Source of the DNA: Roseiflexus sp.
GTDB taxonomy: Bacteria > Chloroflexota > Chloroflexia > Chloroflexales > Roseiflexaceae
Reading direction: 5' to 3'
Assembly: GCA_017743475.1 (NCBI GenBank)
Contig: JAGHYV010000052.1
Coordinates: 1 to 35,581, forward strand
Length of the DNA: 35,581 bases
The notes under the pieces were generated by a model that made no database searches, was not told the origin of the DNA, and worked only from the letters and a program-made list of their open reading frames with translations. This document shows positions 27,482-34,802 of this stretch, piece after piece. A program made the position numbers and the translations under genes. Position 1 is the stretch's first letter. Each line of letters starts with the position of its first letter.

Positions 27482-27973
27482 TTATTGCCGGAGACGTCTG
27501 CGTCGCAGGTAGCGGATCGAGCGACGCGGGCGATACCCGAGGGCGCGCAGACGGGCGGCGATGGTTTGCGGTGAGGGGAGATCGCTGTCGGAGTATCCTT
27601 TCTGTTCAATCAGTGCGCGACGGACCTCTTCCACACTCATGCAGGGTGCGCGAGCATCGTTGCGGCATTCAGGATGGGCGCTGCGCCAGGTTTCGATGAG
27701 GTCGCGGAGATCGTGGAGCAGATTGGGCAGGCGCGCCTCGACCGGTTTGCGTCCGCGAAGGCGCGTTCCGTCGAGACAGATTACCCCGCGCTCAAGTTCG
27801 CGCATGCCTTTGCGAATGGTGGCGCGGTTCCAGCCGAGTTCGCGTTCGGCAAGGCGCTGCCCGCCAGGACCTAGCATTTTGACCGTGCGCGCCATAAACA
27901 TCCGGCGCTCGCTGCCTTTCAGCGATTGGGCGGTTGCAATCAACTCCGCCTTGAGTTTGTCATCGAGTTCCAT
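27482..27973 (-). pseudogene. ISAzo13-type transposase, N-terminal part only
   Basis: The 163-residue open frame follows the N-terminal region of ISAzo13-type transposases: ERRMFMARTVKMLGPGGQR, AERELGWNRATIRKGMRELE, a GRKPVEARLPNLLHDLRDLI segment, then MSVEEVRRALIEQKGYSDSD, LPSPQTIAARLRALGYRPRR. It ends in an Arg-rich tail (IRYLRRRRLRQ) where the family normally continues into a DDE catalytic domain. No such domain is found downstream, so it is a truncated insertion sequence. It has no good ribosome site. It might still make a DNA-binding fragment, but there is no evidence for this. Confidence 0.7.
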
Positions 27974-28034
27974 CGTAGGAGTTAGGGGTTTGATCGCTTG
28001 CCTTCTCCTTTACCCTGCTCCTCGCTGCCTTGCC

Positions 28035-28085
28035 ACCTTCAACCCTCAACATTCCCAACGTTCAACCTTCAACCCTCAACTCTCC
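28035..28085. repeat. GTTGAAC heptad tandem repeat at the 3' end of meh
   Basis: On the minus strand it reads GTTGAGG, GTTGAAG, GTTGAAC, GTTGGGAAT, GTTGAGG, GTTGAAG, GT. The meh stop codon TGA (28076-28078) falls in the first unit (GAGAGTTGAGGG). Confidence 0.75.
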
Positions 28086-28924
28086 CCCAGTTCCGCTACG
28101 GCGCTGAGTGCAGTTGTGCCATCGGGTCCCTGCGCTTCCAGTTCAACGCGGTCTCCGTTGGGGCGGGCGATCAACCGGAATGGCGCCAGGTCGAACAGTG
28201 GTGCCTGGCTGCGAAAACTAAAGCCAACAATCGGGCGATCAGTGTTGTGGCGCACCAGTTCCATAAGCATAACAGCGGTCAACGGTCCGTGGACCACCAA
28301 CCCTGGATACCCTTCTTCATGCCGGGCGTAGGGTCGGTCGTAATGGATGCGATGGGCATTGAACGTCAGCGCCGAGAAGCGGAAGAGAAGGCGCGTATCC
28401 GGCATAACGGTACGGACCCATGCGCCCTCCGGCGGCGGCGGCAGGTCAATCGGCACTGGCGCGGGCACGGCGGCGCCCGGCTCGCGATACACAATGTCCT
28501 GCTCCTCTTCGATGCAGAGCGTGCCTTCCTGGTAAATGCCGTAGCCGACTGTCACGAATGCGAGTGGTCCGCTGCGCCCCGATTTCAGAGTGACATTGCG
28601 GATAACCCCCTCGCGTCGGGCAGGTTGCCCAATGATAAGCGGATGGTGGAAGCGGATGCGAGCGCCAGCAAACATGCGACGTGGGTAAGGGATAGGGGGG
28701 ATGAACCCGCCACGCTGCGGATGCCCGTCTACGCCGAGTTGTGATTGCGGCGCACGTGGTAGGAAGTAGAACCAGTGCCAGAGTGGTGGCAGCGCTGAGC
28801 CTTTTACCGGCAATGGCGGGGGTGGTTCGAGCATCGCTGCCGCAGATGCCGCCTGTGCCGGGCTAATGTCATCTTCAACCTGCTCCGTCCGACCGATCCA
28901 TGCAGTAAAGTCTTCTGAGGTCAT
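28076..28924 (-). CDS. meh: Mesaconyl-C4-CoA hydratase
   Basis: The protein has 282 residues from the ATG at 28924, chosen because AGGAGG lies just upstream; the frame is open a further 20 codons without support. It is a double hot-dog (MaoC/HTD2-like) protein: an N-terminal half with WHWFYFLPRAPQSQLGVDGH and PRRMFAGARIRFHHPLIIGQ, and a C-terminal half with the hydratase block LTFNAHRIHYDRPYA followed by EGYPGLVVHGPLTAVMLMEL, which holds the likely Asp/His pair. The enzyme adds water to mesaconyl-C4-CoA to give (S)-citramalyl-CoA in the second cycle of the 3-hydroxypropionate bicycle. It is divergent from smtA, and the product goes to Mcl encoded 5 kb away. By sequence alone another MaoC-type hydratase would be possible; the neighbours decide the call. 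Confidence 0.88.
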   Translation of the reverse strand: MTSEDFTAWIGRTEQVEDDISPAQAASAAAMLEPPPPLPVKGSALPPLWHWFYFLPRAPQSQLGVDGHPQRGGFIPPIPYPRRMFAGARIRFHHPLIIGQPARREGVIRNVTLKSGRSGPLAFVTVGYGIYQEGTLCIEEEQDIVYREPGAAVPAPVPIDLPPPPEGAWVRTVMPDTRLLFRFSALTFNAHRIHYDRPYARHEEGYPGLVVHGPLTAVMLMELVRHNTDRPIVGFSFRSQAPLFDLAPFRLIARPNGDRVELEAQGPDGTTALSAVAELGES

Positions 28925-28972
28925 ATTCCCTCCTTCACCCCTTATATGGGTCTTTGAATAAGTAATCCACCC

Positions 28973-29094
28973 TAGCCCGCGCAAGCGGGCTTCGCCTCGG
29001 ATAGCCGAGAGCTTATGGTCGTTGAAAAAATAATCCGCCGTAGCCCGCGCAGGCGGGCTTTGCCCTATGTAGCTGAGGGCTTTAGCCCTGCGGC
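28973..29094. repeat. Two copies of a GC-rich hairpin repeat upstream of meh
   Basis: TAGCCCGCGCAAGCGGGCTT (28973-28992) and TAGCCCGCGCAGGCGGGCTT (29041-29060) are near identical, each a 6-bp stem GCCCGC/GCGGGC. The second is followed by a further small hairpin, AGGGCTTTAGCCCT. They look like a dispersed intergenic repeat. Confidence 0.7.
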
Positions 29095-29107
29095 TAGTTC
29101 GGCGTAG

Positions 29108-29175
29108 CGGATTAAGTGCTCAATCTCCATTGGCCCGACGGCAAAAGGCGCATACCGGATTAAGTGCTCAATCTC
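29108..29175. repeat. 20-bp direct repeat pair
   Basis: CGGATTAAGTGCTCAATCTC occurs at 29108-29127 and again at 29156-29175, 48 bp apart start to start. It lies in the middle of the meh-smtA gap, so a regulator binding pair is possible. It may equally be part of the neighbouring repeat. Confidence 0.8.
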
Positions 29176-29486
29176 AATCATATACCTCGTCTCTGCGATG
29201 CGCCATACCGGTGACTGCAACGCGGGTAGAGCGATGCCGGTTCTCGTCGTGCAGCATAACACGCCATGAGTCTCGTATCCCACGGTCGCCGTCATGCATG
29301 AAAGCGAAGATAGCCCCAGTATAACAATATTGTATAGAAGCGTTGCAAGATATGATTAACAACCCTAAACCTCAGGTTATCCGTCTTTTACCAATATGGT
29401 ACACTATTCCACGTATCTTGCTTTTGTGATTCCGCAACTATAGCACTGCACGCCTATTGAACGCACAATTGAGCATTGTACGCTGC

Positions 29487-29514
29487 TTGACCGTGCATGC
29501 TACTCACGTAAATG
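29487..29514 (+). promoter_or_regulatory. Possible smtA operon promoter
   Basis: TTGACC (29487-29492), a 16-bp spacer and TAAATG (29509-29514) lie about 135 bp before the smtA start. The -35 is good and the -10 is poor. TGGTACACT near 29395 is an alternative extended -10. Confidence 0.3.
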
Positions 29515-29516
29515 TG

Positions 29517-29546
29517 TGTAGCCCAGAGATTTGTAGCCCAGAGATT
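29517..29546. repeat. Perfect 15-bp tandem repeat in the smtA leader
   Basis: TGTAGCCCAGAGATT occurs twice head to tail (29517-29531 and 29532-29546), just after the possible promoter. Confidence 0.9.
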
Positions 29547-29647
29547 CGGACGCCTGTTTGTGCGTACAGTGGAGCGCAGTGCGATGTGTGTCCATCAAAG
29601 GCAGGCATCACGTACTGGCGAATGCCACATCTACGGGAGGCAAAATA

Positions 29648-31063
29648 ATGACAAAAAGGACACGTTCAGCAAGTGCGGCGAGTCAAACGATAGCTGAGAC
29701 AGAGCAAACGGGAGGATCAGGTGAGACGACCTCACCACTGGCGCCAGATTCGACCAGTGTGGGTAGTGGTGACCAGGAGGCATCTGCTACTCCGGTTGCA
29801 TTTTCGACGGTTGACACATTCGCGGCAGAGGCGCCATTTGCAGAACGATCATCGGAGAATCCTGATCGCATGCCGCTGAGCGGCATTCGGGTTATCGACG
29901 TGGGCAACTTTCTTGCCGGTCCGTATGCGGCGTCGATCCTGGGGGAGTTCGGCGCGGAGGTGCTGAAAGTCGAACATCCGATTGGCGGCGACCCGATGCG
30001 GCGTTTCGGCACCCCCACCACCCGTCACGACGCAACGCTCGCCTGGTTGAGCGAGGCGCGTAACCGCAAGTCGGTGACCATCGATCTGCGTCAGCGGGAA
30101 GGGGTCGAACTGTTCCTCAAACTGGTGGCGAAGTCGGACGTGCTGATCGAAAACTTTCGCCCCGGTACGATGGAGGAGTGGGGGCTAGGATGGGATGTAC
30201 TGCGCGAAGCCAATCCGAGTCTGGTGATGCTGCGTGTATCGGGGTATGGGCAGACCGGTCCATACCGTCGGCGATCCGGTTTTGCGCATATCGCGCACGC
30301 ATTTGGCGGTTTGTCGTACCTATCCGGTTTCCCCGGCGAGACGCCGGTGCTGCCCGGCACCGCGCCACTCGGCGACTATATTGCAAGTCTGTTCGGGGCG
30401 ATTGGCATTCTGCTGGCGTTGCGCCACAGGGAGAAAACCGGGCGCGGGCAGATGATCGATGTGGGCATTTACGAGGCAGTATTTCGTCTGCTCGACGAAA
30501 TCGCTCCTGCTTACGGGTTGTTCGGCAAGATTCGTGAACGAGAAGGTGCCGGGAGTTTTATCGCTGTGCCACACGGGCATTTCCGTACGAAAGACGATAA
30601 GTGGGTGGCGATTGCCTGCACGACCGACAAGATGTTCGAGCGTCTGGCAGAAGCAATGGAACGTCCTGAACTCGCCTCTCCTGAACTGTACGGCGATCAG
30701 CGTAAGCGTCTGGCAGCCCGCGATACGGTCAACCAGATTACAATCGAGTGGGTCGGCTCGTTGACGCGCGATGAAGTGATGCGGCGCTGCCTCGAAAAGG
30801 AGGTGCCCGTCGGTCCGCTGAACAGCATTGCCGATATTTTTGAAGATGAGCACTTTCGTGCTCGTGGCAACCTTGTCTGCGTCGAAGCGGAAGGGGTCGG
30901 CGAAGTGGTGGTACCGAACGTTGTGCCGACCCTCTCTGAAACGCCGGGACGGATCACCAATCTGGGACCGCCACTGGGTAATGCTACGTATGAGGTACTC
31001 CGCGAACTGTTGAATATTTCTGCCGATGAGATCAAGCGCCTGCGCAGTCGCAAGATTATCTGA
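29648..31063 (+). CDS. smtA: Succinyl-CoA:(S)-malate CoA-transferase, subunit A
   Basis: The protein has 471 residues from the ATG at 29648, chosen for the GGGAGG 7 bases upstream. Residues 1 to about 74 are a low-complexity Ser/Thr/Ala/Glu-rich tail absent from SmtB. The rest is a family III CoA-transferase ([74 protein letters not shown]) with the likely catalytic Asp near residue 243 in [13 protein letters not shown], which forms the aspartyl-CoA intermediate. With SmtB it transfers CoA from succinyl-CoA to malate, giving malyl-CoA, the substrate for Mcl. It is the first gene of a five-gene operon; smtB follows after 38 bp. The A/B assignment rests on its larger size and position first in the pair. 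Confidence 0.9.
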   Translation: MTKRTRSASAASQTIAETEQTGGSGETTSPLAPDSTSVGSGDQEASATPVAFSTVDTFAAEAPFAERSSENPDRMPLSGIRVIDVGNFLAGPYAASILGEFGAEVLKVEHPIGGDPMRRFGTPTTRHDATLAWLSEARNRKSVTIDLRQREGVELFLKLVAKSDVLIENFRPGTMEEWGLGWDVLREANPSLVMLRVSGYGQTGPYRRRSGFAHIAHAFGGLSYLSGFPGETPVLPGTAPLGDYIASLFGAIGILLALRHREKTGRGQMIDVGIYEAVFRLLDEIAPAYGLFGKIREREGAGSFIAVPHGHFRTKDDKWVAIACTTDKMFERLAEAMERPELASPELYGDQRKRLAARDTVNQITIEWVGSLTRDEVMRRCLEKEVPVGPLNSIADIFEDEHFRARGNLVCVEAEGVGEVVVPNVVPTLSETPGRITNLGPPLGNATYEVLRELLNISADEIKRLRSRKII

Positions 31064-31101
31064 TGCGCCGTAGAGCGACTATAGTAATAAGGTGAACTGG
31101 T

Positions 31102-32322
31102 ATGGATGGACACGAAAGCAACCTGCCGCTGGCAGGCATTCGCGTGATCGACGCAGCGACAGTAATCGCTGCACCCTTCTGTGCCACGCTGCTTGGCGAG
31201 TTTGGCGCCGATGTGTTGAAGGTCGAGCATCCGCTTGGTGGTGATGCGCTGCGTCGTTTCGGCACTCCTACCTTCCGCGACGGCGATACGCTAACATGGC
31301 TCAGTGAGGCGCGCAATAAGCGCTCGGTGACCCTTAATCTTCAGCACCCTGATGGTGCGCGGATTTTTAAGGAACTGATTGCAAAGACCGATGTGCTGTG
31401 CGAGAACTTTCGCCCCGGTACCCTGGAAAAGTGGGGGTTGGGATGGGATGTTCTGAGTCAGATTAATCCGCGGCTGATCATGCTGCGGGTGACCGGCTAT
31501 GGTCAGACCGGACCGTACAAGGATCGACCGGGATTCGCCCGCATCGCTCACGCTGTGGGCGGCATCTCGTATCTGGCGGGCATGCCGAAGGGAACGCCGG
31601 TGACGCCGGGTTCGACGACGTTGGCCGACTATATGACCGGGCTGTATGGATGTATCGGCGTGCTGATCGCGTTGCACTACCGCGAGAAGACTGGACGCGG
31701 GCAGTACATCGATGCAGCGCTCTACGAATCGGTATTCCGTTGCAGCGACGAACTGGTGCCGGCGTATGGCATGTACAAAAAAGTGCGCGAACGGCACGGT
31801 CCGCACCACAACGACTTTGCCTGCCCGCATGGGCATTTTCAGACCAAAGATGGCAAGTGGGTCGCCATCTCGTGCGCGACCGACAAACTCTTTGCGCGTC
31901 TGGCGAAGGCGATGGGCCGCCCCGAACTGGCGTCATCGAGCATTTACGGCGATCAGAAGGTGCGTCTCCAGCACGCGAATGATGTGAACGAAATCGTGCG
32001 CGACTGGTGCAGTTCGTTGACCCGCGCCGAAGTGCTGGAGCGTTGCTATGCAACGGCGACCCCGGCTGCGCCGCTCAACGATATTGCCGACATTTTCGGC
32101 GATCGTCAGTTCCATGCACGCCGCAATCTGGTCGCCATCGACGTTGACAATACCGGCGAAACGATCATTGTGCCGAACATTGTGCCCAAACTGTCGGAAA
32201 CGCCTGGACGGATCAAGAGCCTGGGTCCTCGACTTGGCGAACATACCGAGGAGGTGCTCAAAGATTTGCTCGGTATGAGCGATGCAGAGATCAGCGAACT
32301 GCGTGCCAGACGGGTGATCTGA
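31102..32322 (+). CDS. smtB: Succinyl-CoA:(S)-malate CoA-transferase, subunit B
   Basis: The protein has 406 residues and is a clear paralog of SmtA, colinear without gaps from residue 12 to the catalytic Asp176 ([13 protein letters not shown]). Shared blocks include [38 protein letters not shown] and [20 protein letters not shown]. It lacks the N-terminal tail of SmtA. The pair arose by duplication and, in Chloroflexus, acts as a heteromer. AAGGTG lies 9 bases before the start, and smtA ends 38 bp upstream, so the two are co-transcribed. The C-terminus ends [18 protein letters not shown]. The next gene, mct, starts 185 bp on, behind two blocks of heptad repeats. Confidence 0.9.
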   Translation: MDGHESNLPLAGIRVIDAATVIAAPFCATLLGEFGADVLKVEHPLGGDALRRFGTPTFRDGDTLTWLSEARNKRSVTLNLQHPDGARIFKELIAKTDVLCENFRPGTLEKWGLGWDVLSQINPRLIMLRVTGYGQTGPYKDRPGFARIAHAVGGISYLAGMPKGTPVTPGSTTLADYMTGLYGCIGVLIALHYREKTGRGQYIDAALYESVFRCSDELVPAYGMYKKVRERHGPHHNDFACPHGHFQTKDGKWVAISCATDKLFARLAKAMGRPELASSSIYGDQKVRLQHANDVNEIVRDWCSSLTRAEVLERCYATATPAAPLNDIADIFGDRQFHARRNLVAIDVDNTGETIIVPNIVPKLSETPGRIKSLGPRLGEHTEEVLKDLLGMSDAEISELRARRVI

Positions 32323-32339
32323 CCGACCGGCGTGGGGTT

Positions 32340-32378
32340 GCGCGTTACAGGTTGCGCGTTGCACGTTGAACGTTGAAC
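32340..32378. repeat. GTTGAAC heptad tandem repeat after smtB
   Basis: GGTTGCGC, GTTACA, GGTTGCGC, GTTGCAC, GTTGAAC and GTTGAAC run on the plus strand, starting 18 bp after the smtB stop. It has the same unit and same orientation to the upstream gene as 15861-15910 and 28035-28085. Confidence 0.75.
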
Positions 32379-32401
32379 ATGGTAAGGTTCCCTGACCCGG
32401 C

Positions 32402-32492
32402 TCCTGGTTCTCAGTTCCCAGTTCTTAGTTCTCGGTTCTTAGTTCTTAGTTCTTGGTTCTTAGTTCTCAGTTCTCAGTTTTCGGTTCTCGGC
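32402..32492. repeat. TCTCAGT heptad tandem repeat, about 13 units, upstream of mct
   Basis: Units such as TCCTGGT, TCTCAGT, TCCCAGT, TCTTAGT, TCTCGGT, TCTTGGT and TTTCGGT follow each other with strict 7-bp period and end 15 bp before the mct start, just before its ribosome site. Because 7 is not a multiple of 3, the array is readable in all frames. It gives a false N-terminal extension (SSRFLVLSSWFLVLSS) to the mct frame. Confidence 0.9.
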
Positions 32493-32507
32493 TTGGAGAA
32501 ACGTACA

Positions 32508-33734
32508 ATGAACGGTATTCTCAGCGGAATGCGCGTTGTCGAGGGGTCGGCGTTCGTGGCGGCGCCGCTCGGCGGCATGACCCTGGCGCAACTCGGCGCC
32601 GATGTCATTCGCTTCGATCCTATTGGCGGCGGACTCGACTACAAGCGCTGGCCCGTGACGCTGGACGGCAGGCATAGCCTGTTCTGGGCTGGTCTCAACA
32701 AGGGGAAACGATCAATTGCCGTCGATATTCGTCATCCACGCGGGCAGGAGATACTGACGCAACTGATCTGCGCGCCCGGCGACAATGCAGGGCTGTTCAT
32801 TACGAACTTCCCGGCGCGCGGCTGGCTCAGTTACGATGCACTGAAGGCACATCGCGCCGACCTGATCATGGTCAATCTGCTGGGGCGACGGGACGGCGGC
32901 TCAGAAGTTGATTACACCGTCAACCCGCAGTTGGGACTCCCGTTCATGACCGGTCCATTCTCATCACCCGAAGTGGTCAACCACGTGCTGCCGGCGTGGG
33001 ACATTGTCGCCGGGCAGATGATTGCGGTTGGTTTGCTGGCGGCGGAACGCCATCGGCGGCTCACCGGCGAAGGGCAGCTGGTCAAACTGGCGCTGAAAGA
33101 TGTCGGACTGGCGATGATCGGCAATCTCGGCATGATCGCCGAAGTGATGATCAACGATACCGACCGCCCCAAACAGGGGAACTACCTGTATGGCGCATTT
33201 GGGCGCGATTTCGAGACCCTCGACGGGAAACGGGTGATGGTCGTGGGGTTGACCGACCTGCAATGGAAGGCGCTGGGCAAGGCGACGGGGCTGACCGATG
33301 CGTTCAAGGCGCTTGGTGAGCGTCTGGGTCTCAACATGGACGACGAAGGGGACCGCTTTCGTGCGCGACGTGAGATCGCCGCGCTGCTGGAACCATGGTT
33401 CCATGCGCGCACGTTTGCCGAAGTTCAGCGTATCTTTGAGCAGCACCGCGTAACATGGGGACCGTACCGCACCGTGCGCGAAGCCATCGCCCATGACCCT
33501 GATTGTTCGACGGACAACCCGATGTTCGCTCTGGTGGATCAACCTGGGATTGGCACATACCTGATGCCCGGATCGCCGCTCGATTTCAGCAATGTGCCGC
33601 GGCTGCCGCCGCAACCGGCGCCTCGCCTCGGCGAGCACACCGATGAAATCCTGCTGGAGGTGATCGGCTTGAGCGAAGGTGAAGTCGGGAAACTGCACGA
33701 TGAAGGGATTGTCGCCGGACCTGAAGAAGTATAA
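32508..33734 (+). CDS. mct: Mesaconyl-CoA C1-C4 CoA transferase
   Basis: The protein has 408 residues from the ATG at 32508 (GGAGAA 7 bases upstream). The frame is open upstream only through heptad repeat DNA. It is a family III CoA-transferase, more distant from SmtA/B: MNGILSGMRVVEGSAFVAAP, LGADVIRFDPIGGGLDYKRW, WAGLNKGKRSIAVDIRHPRG and the likely catalytic Asp165 in NHVLPAWDIVAGQM, then RLTGEGQLVKLALKDVGLAM. In the bicycle it moves CoA within one molecule from the C1 to the C4 carboxyl of mesaconate, so no free acid acceptor is needed. It lies 9 bp before mcl, which supplies and uses the connected intermediates. The name rests on family plus context (mcl and mch directly downstream). Confidence 0.9.
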   Translation: MNGILSGMRVVEGSAFVAAPLGGMTLAQLGADVIRFDPIGGGLDYKRWPVTLDGRHSLFWAGLNKGKRSIAVDIRHPRGQEILTQLICAPGDNAGLFITNFPARGWLSYDALKAHRADLIMVNLLGRRDGGSEVDYTVNPQLGLPFMTGPFSSPEVVNHVLPAWDIVAGQMIAVGLLAAERHRRLTGEGQLVKLALKDVGLAMIGNLGMIAEVMINDTDRPKQGNYLYGAFGRDFETLDGKRVMVVGLTDLQWKALGKATGLTDAFKALGERLGLNMDDEGDRFRARREIAALLEPWFHARTFAEVQRIFEQHRVTWGPYRTVREAIAHDPDCSTDNPMFALVDQPGIGTYLMPGSPLDFSNVPRLPPQPAPRLGEHTDEILLEVIGLSEGEVGKLHDEGIVAGPEEV

Positions 33735-33743
33735 GGAGGACCT

Positions 33744-34787
33744 ATGAAACTCCCTATTCACTTTTACAAGCCGCTGGCAGTTGGCGCTCCGCAACCGATC
33801 CGTGAACTGCCGGTGCGTCCTGAGCGCGTGATCCATTTCTTCCCGCCGCATATCGAAAAAATTCGCGCCCGCATCCCTGAGTTGGCAAAACAGGTTGATG
33901 TTCTGTGCGGCAACCTGGAAGACGCCATTCCGATGGATGCCAAAGAAGCGGCGCGCGCCGGTTTCATCGAGGTCGCCCGCACCACCGATTTTGGCGATAC
34001 TGCACTGTGGGTGCGGGTCAACGCCCTCAACAGCCCCTGGGTGCTCGATGACATTGCCGAGATCGTCGCTGCTGTCGGCAACAAGCTCGATGTCATGATG
34101 ATCCCCAAGGTGGAAGGACCATGGGACATCCACTTTGTCGATCAGTATCTGGCGCTGCTCGAGGCGAAGCACAAGATTCAGAAGCCGATCCTGATCCACG
34201 CCCTGCTGGAGACTGCCCAGGGTATGATGAACCTGGAGGCAATTGCCGGCGCCAGTCCGCGCATGCACGGGTTCAGCCTGGGACCGGCGGACCTGGCGGC
34301 GTCGCGCGGGATGAAGACTACCCGCGTCGGTGGCGGGCACCCGTTCTACGGCGTGCTTGCCGACCCGCAGGAAGGTCAGGAGCATCGCCCCTTCTACCAG
34401 CAAGACCTGTGGCACTACACGATTGCGCGCATGGTGGATGTCGCCGTGGCGCACGGGTTGCGCGCCTTCTACGGTCCGTTCGGCGATCTGAAGGATGAAG
34501 CGGCGTGTGAAGCGCAGTTCCGCAATGCGTTCCTGCTGGGATGCACCGGCGCGTGGTCGCTGGCGCCGAACCAGATTCCGATTGCCAAGCGCGTCTTCAG
34601 CCCCGATGTCAACGAAGTATTGTTCGCCAAACGCATTCTCGACGCTATGCCCGACGGCTCCGGCGTCGCCATGATCGACGGGAAGATGCAGGACGACGCG
34701 ACTTGGAAGCAGGCAAAGGTAATCGTCGATCTGGCGCGCATGATCGCGAAGAAGGACCCCGACCTGGCGCAGGCGTATGGTTTCTGA
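33744..34787 (+). CDS. mcl: (S)-malyl-CoA / beta-methylmalyl-CoA / (S)-citramalyl-CoA lyase
   Basis: The protein has 347 residues and belongs to the HpcH/HpaI-CitE aldolase family (TIM barrel, Mg dependent). Blocks: [40 protein letters not shown] (metal-binding acidic loop), [13 protein letters not shown] (substrate Arg), [31 protein letters not shown] (metal Glu) and [20 protein letters not shown] (metal Asp). The enzyme works three times in the bicycle: it splits malyl-CoA to acetyl-CoA and glyoxylate, joins glyoxylate to propionyl-CoA, and splits citramalyl-CoA to acetyl-CoA and pyruvate. AGGAGG lies 5 bases before the ATG; mct ends 9 bp upstream and mch starts 15 bp downstream, so translation is likely linked. 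Confidence 0.95.
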   Translation: MKLPIHFYKPLAVGAPQPIRELPVRPERVIHFFPPHIEKIRARIPELAKQVDVLCGNLEDAIPMDAKEAARAGFIEVARTTDFGDTALWVRVNALNSPWVLDDIAEIVAAVGNKLDVMMIPKVEGPWDIHFVDQYLALLEAKHKIQKPILIHALLETAQGMMNLEAIAGASPRMHGFSLGPADLAASRGMKTTRVGGGHPFYGVLADPQEGQEHRPFYQQDLWHYTIARMVDVAVAHGLRAFYGPFGDLKDEAACEAQFRNAFLLGCTGAWSLAPNQIPIAKRVFSPDVNEVLFAKRILDAMPDGSGVAMIDGKMQDDATWKQAKVIVDLARMIAKKDPDLAQAYGF

Positions 34788-34802
34788 ACGCGGGAGGAGG
34801 GC

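Larger units (their letters stand above)
28925..29647. other. Divergent meh-smtA control region with repeats
   Basis: This 723-bp gap separates the two transcription units of the 3-hydroxypropionate cluster. It holds two GC-rich hairpin repeats, a 20-bp direct repeat pair, a possible promoter and a 15-bp tandem repeat in the smtA leader (listed separately). A 76-codon minus-strand frame (29065-29295) crosses the direct repeats and is not believed. Confidence 0.55.

Noticed and set aside
29065-29295. A 76-codon minus-strand frame with a repeated IEHLIRYA segment
   Set aside because: The internal repeat comes from the 20-bp direct repeats. No ribosome site or family signal was seen. It could be revisited if conserved.
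32402-32492. Heptad arrays considered as a CRISPR array
   Set aside because: The period is 7 bp with no spacers and no cas genes; it is a simple tandem repeat.
32373-32507. N-terminal extension of mct
   Set aside because: The extra 45 codons are the translation of the TCTCAGT heptad array. The ATG at 32508 has its own ribosome site.
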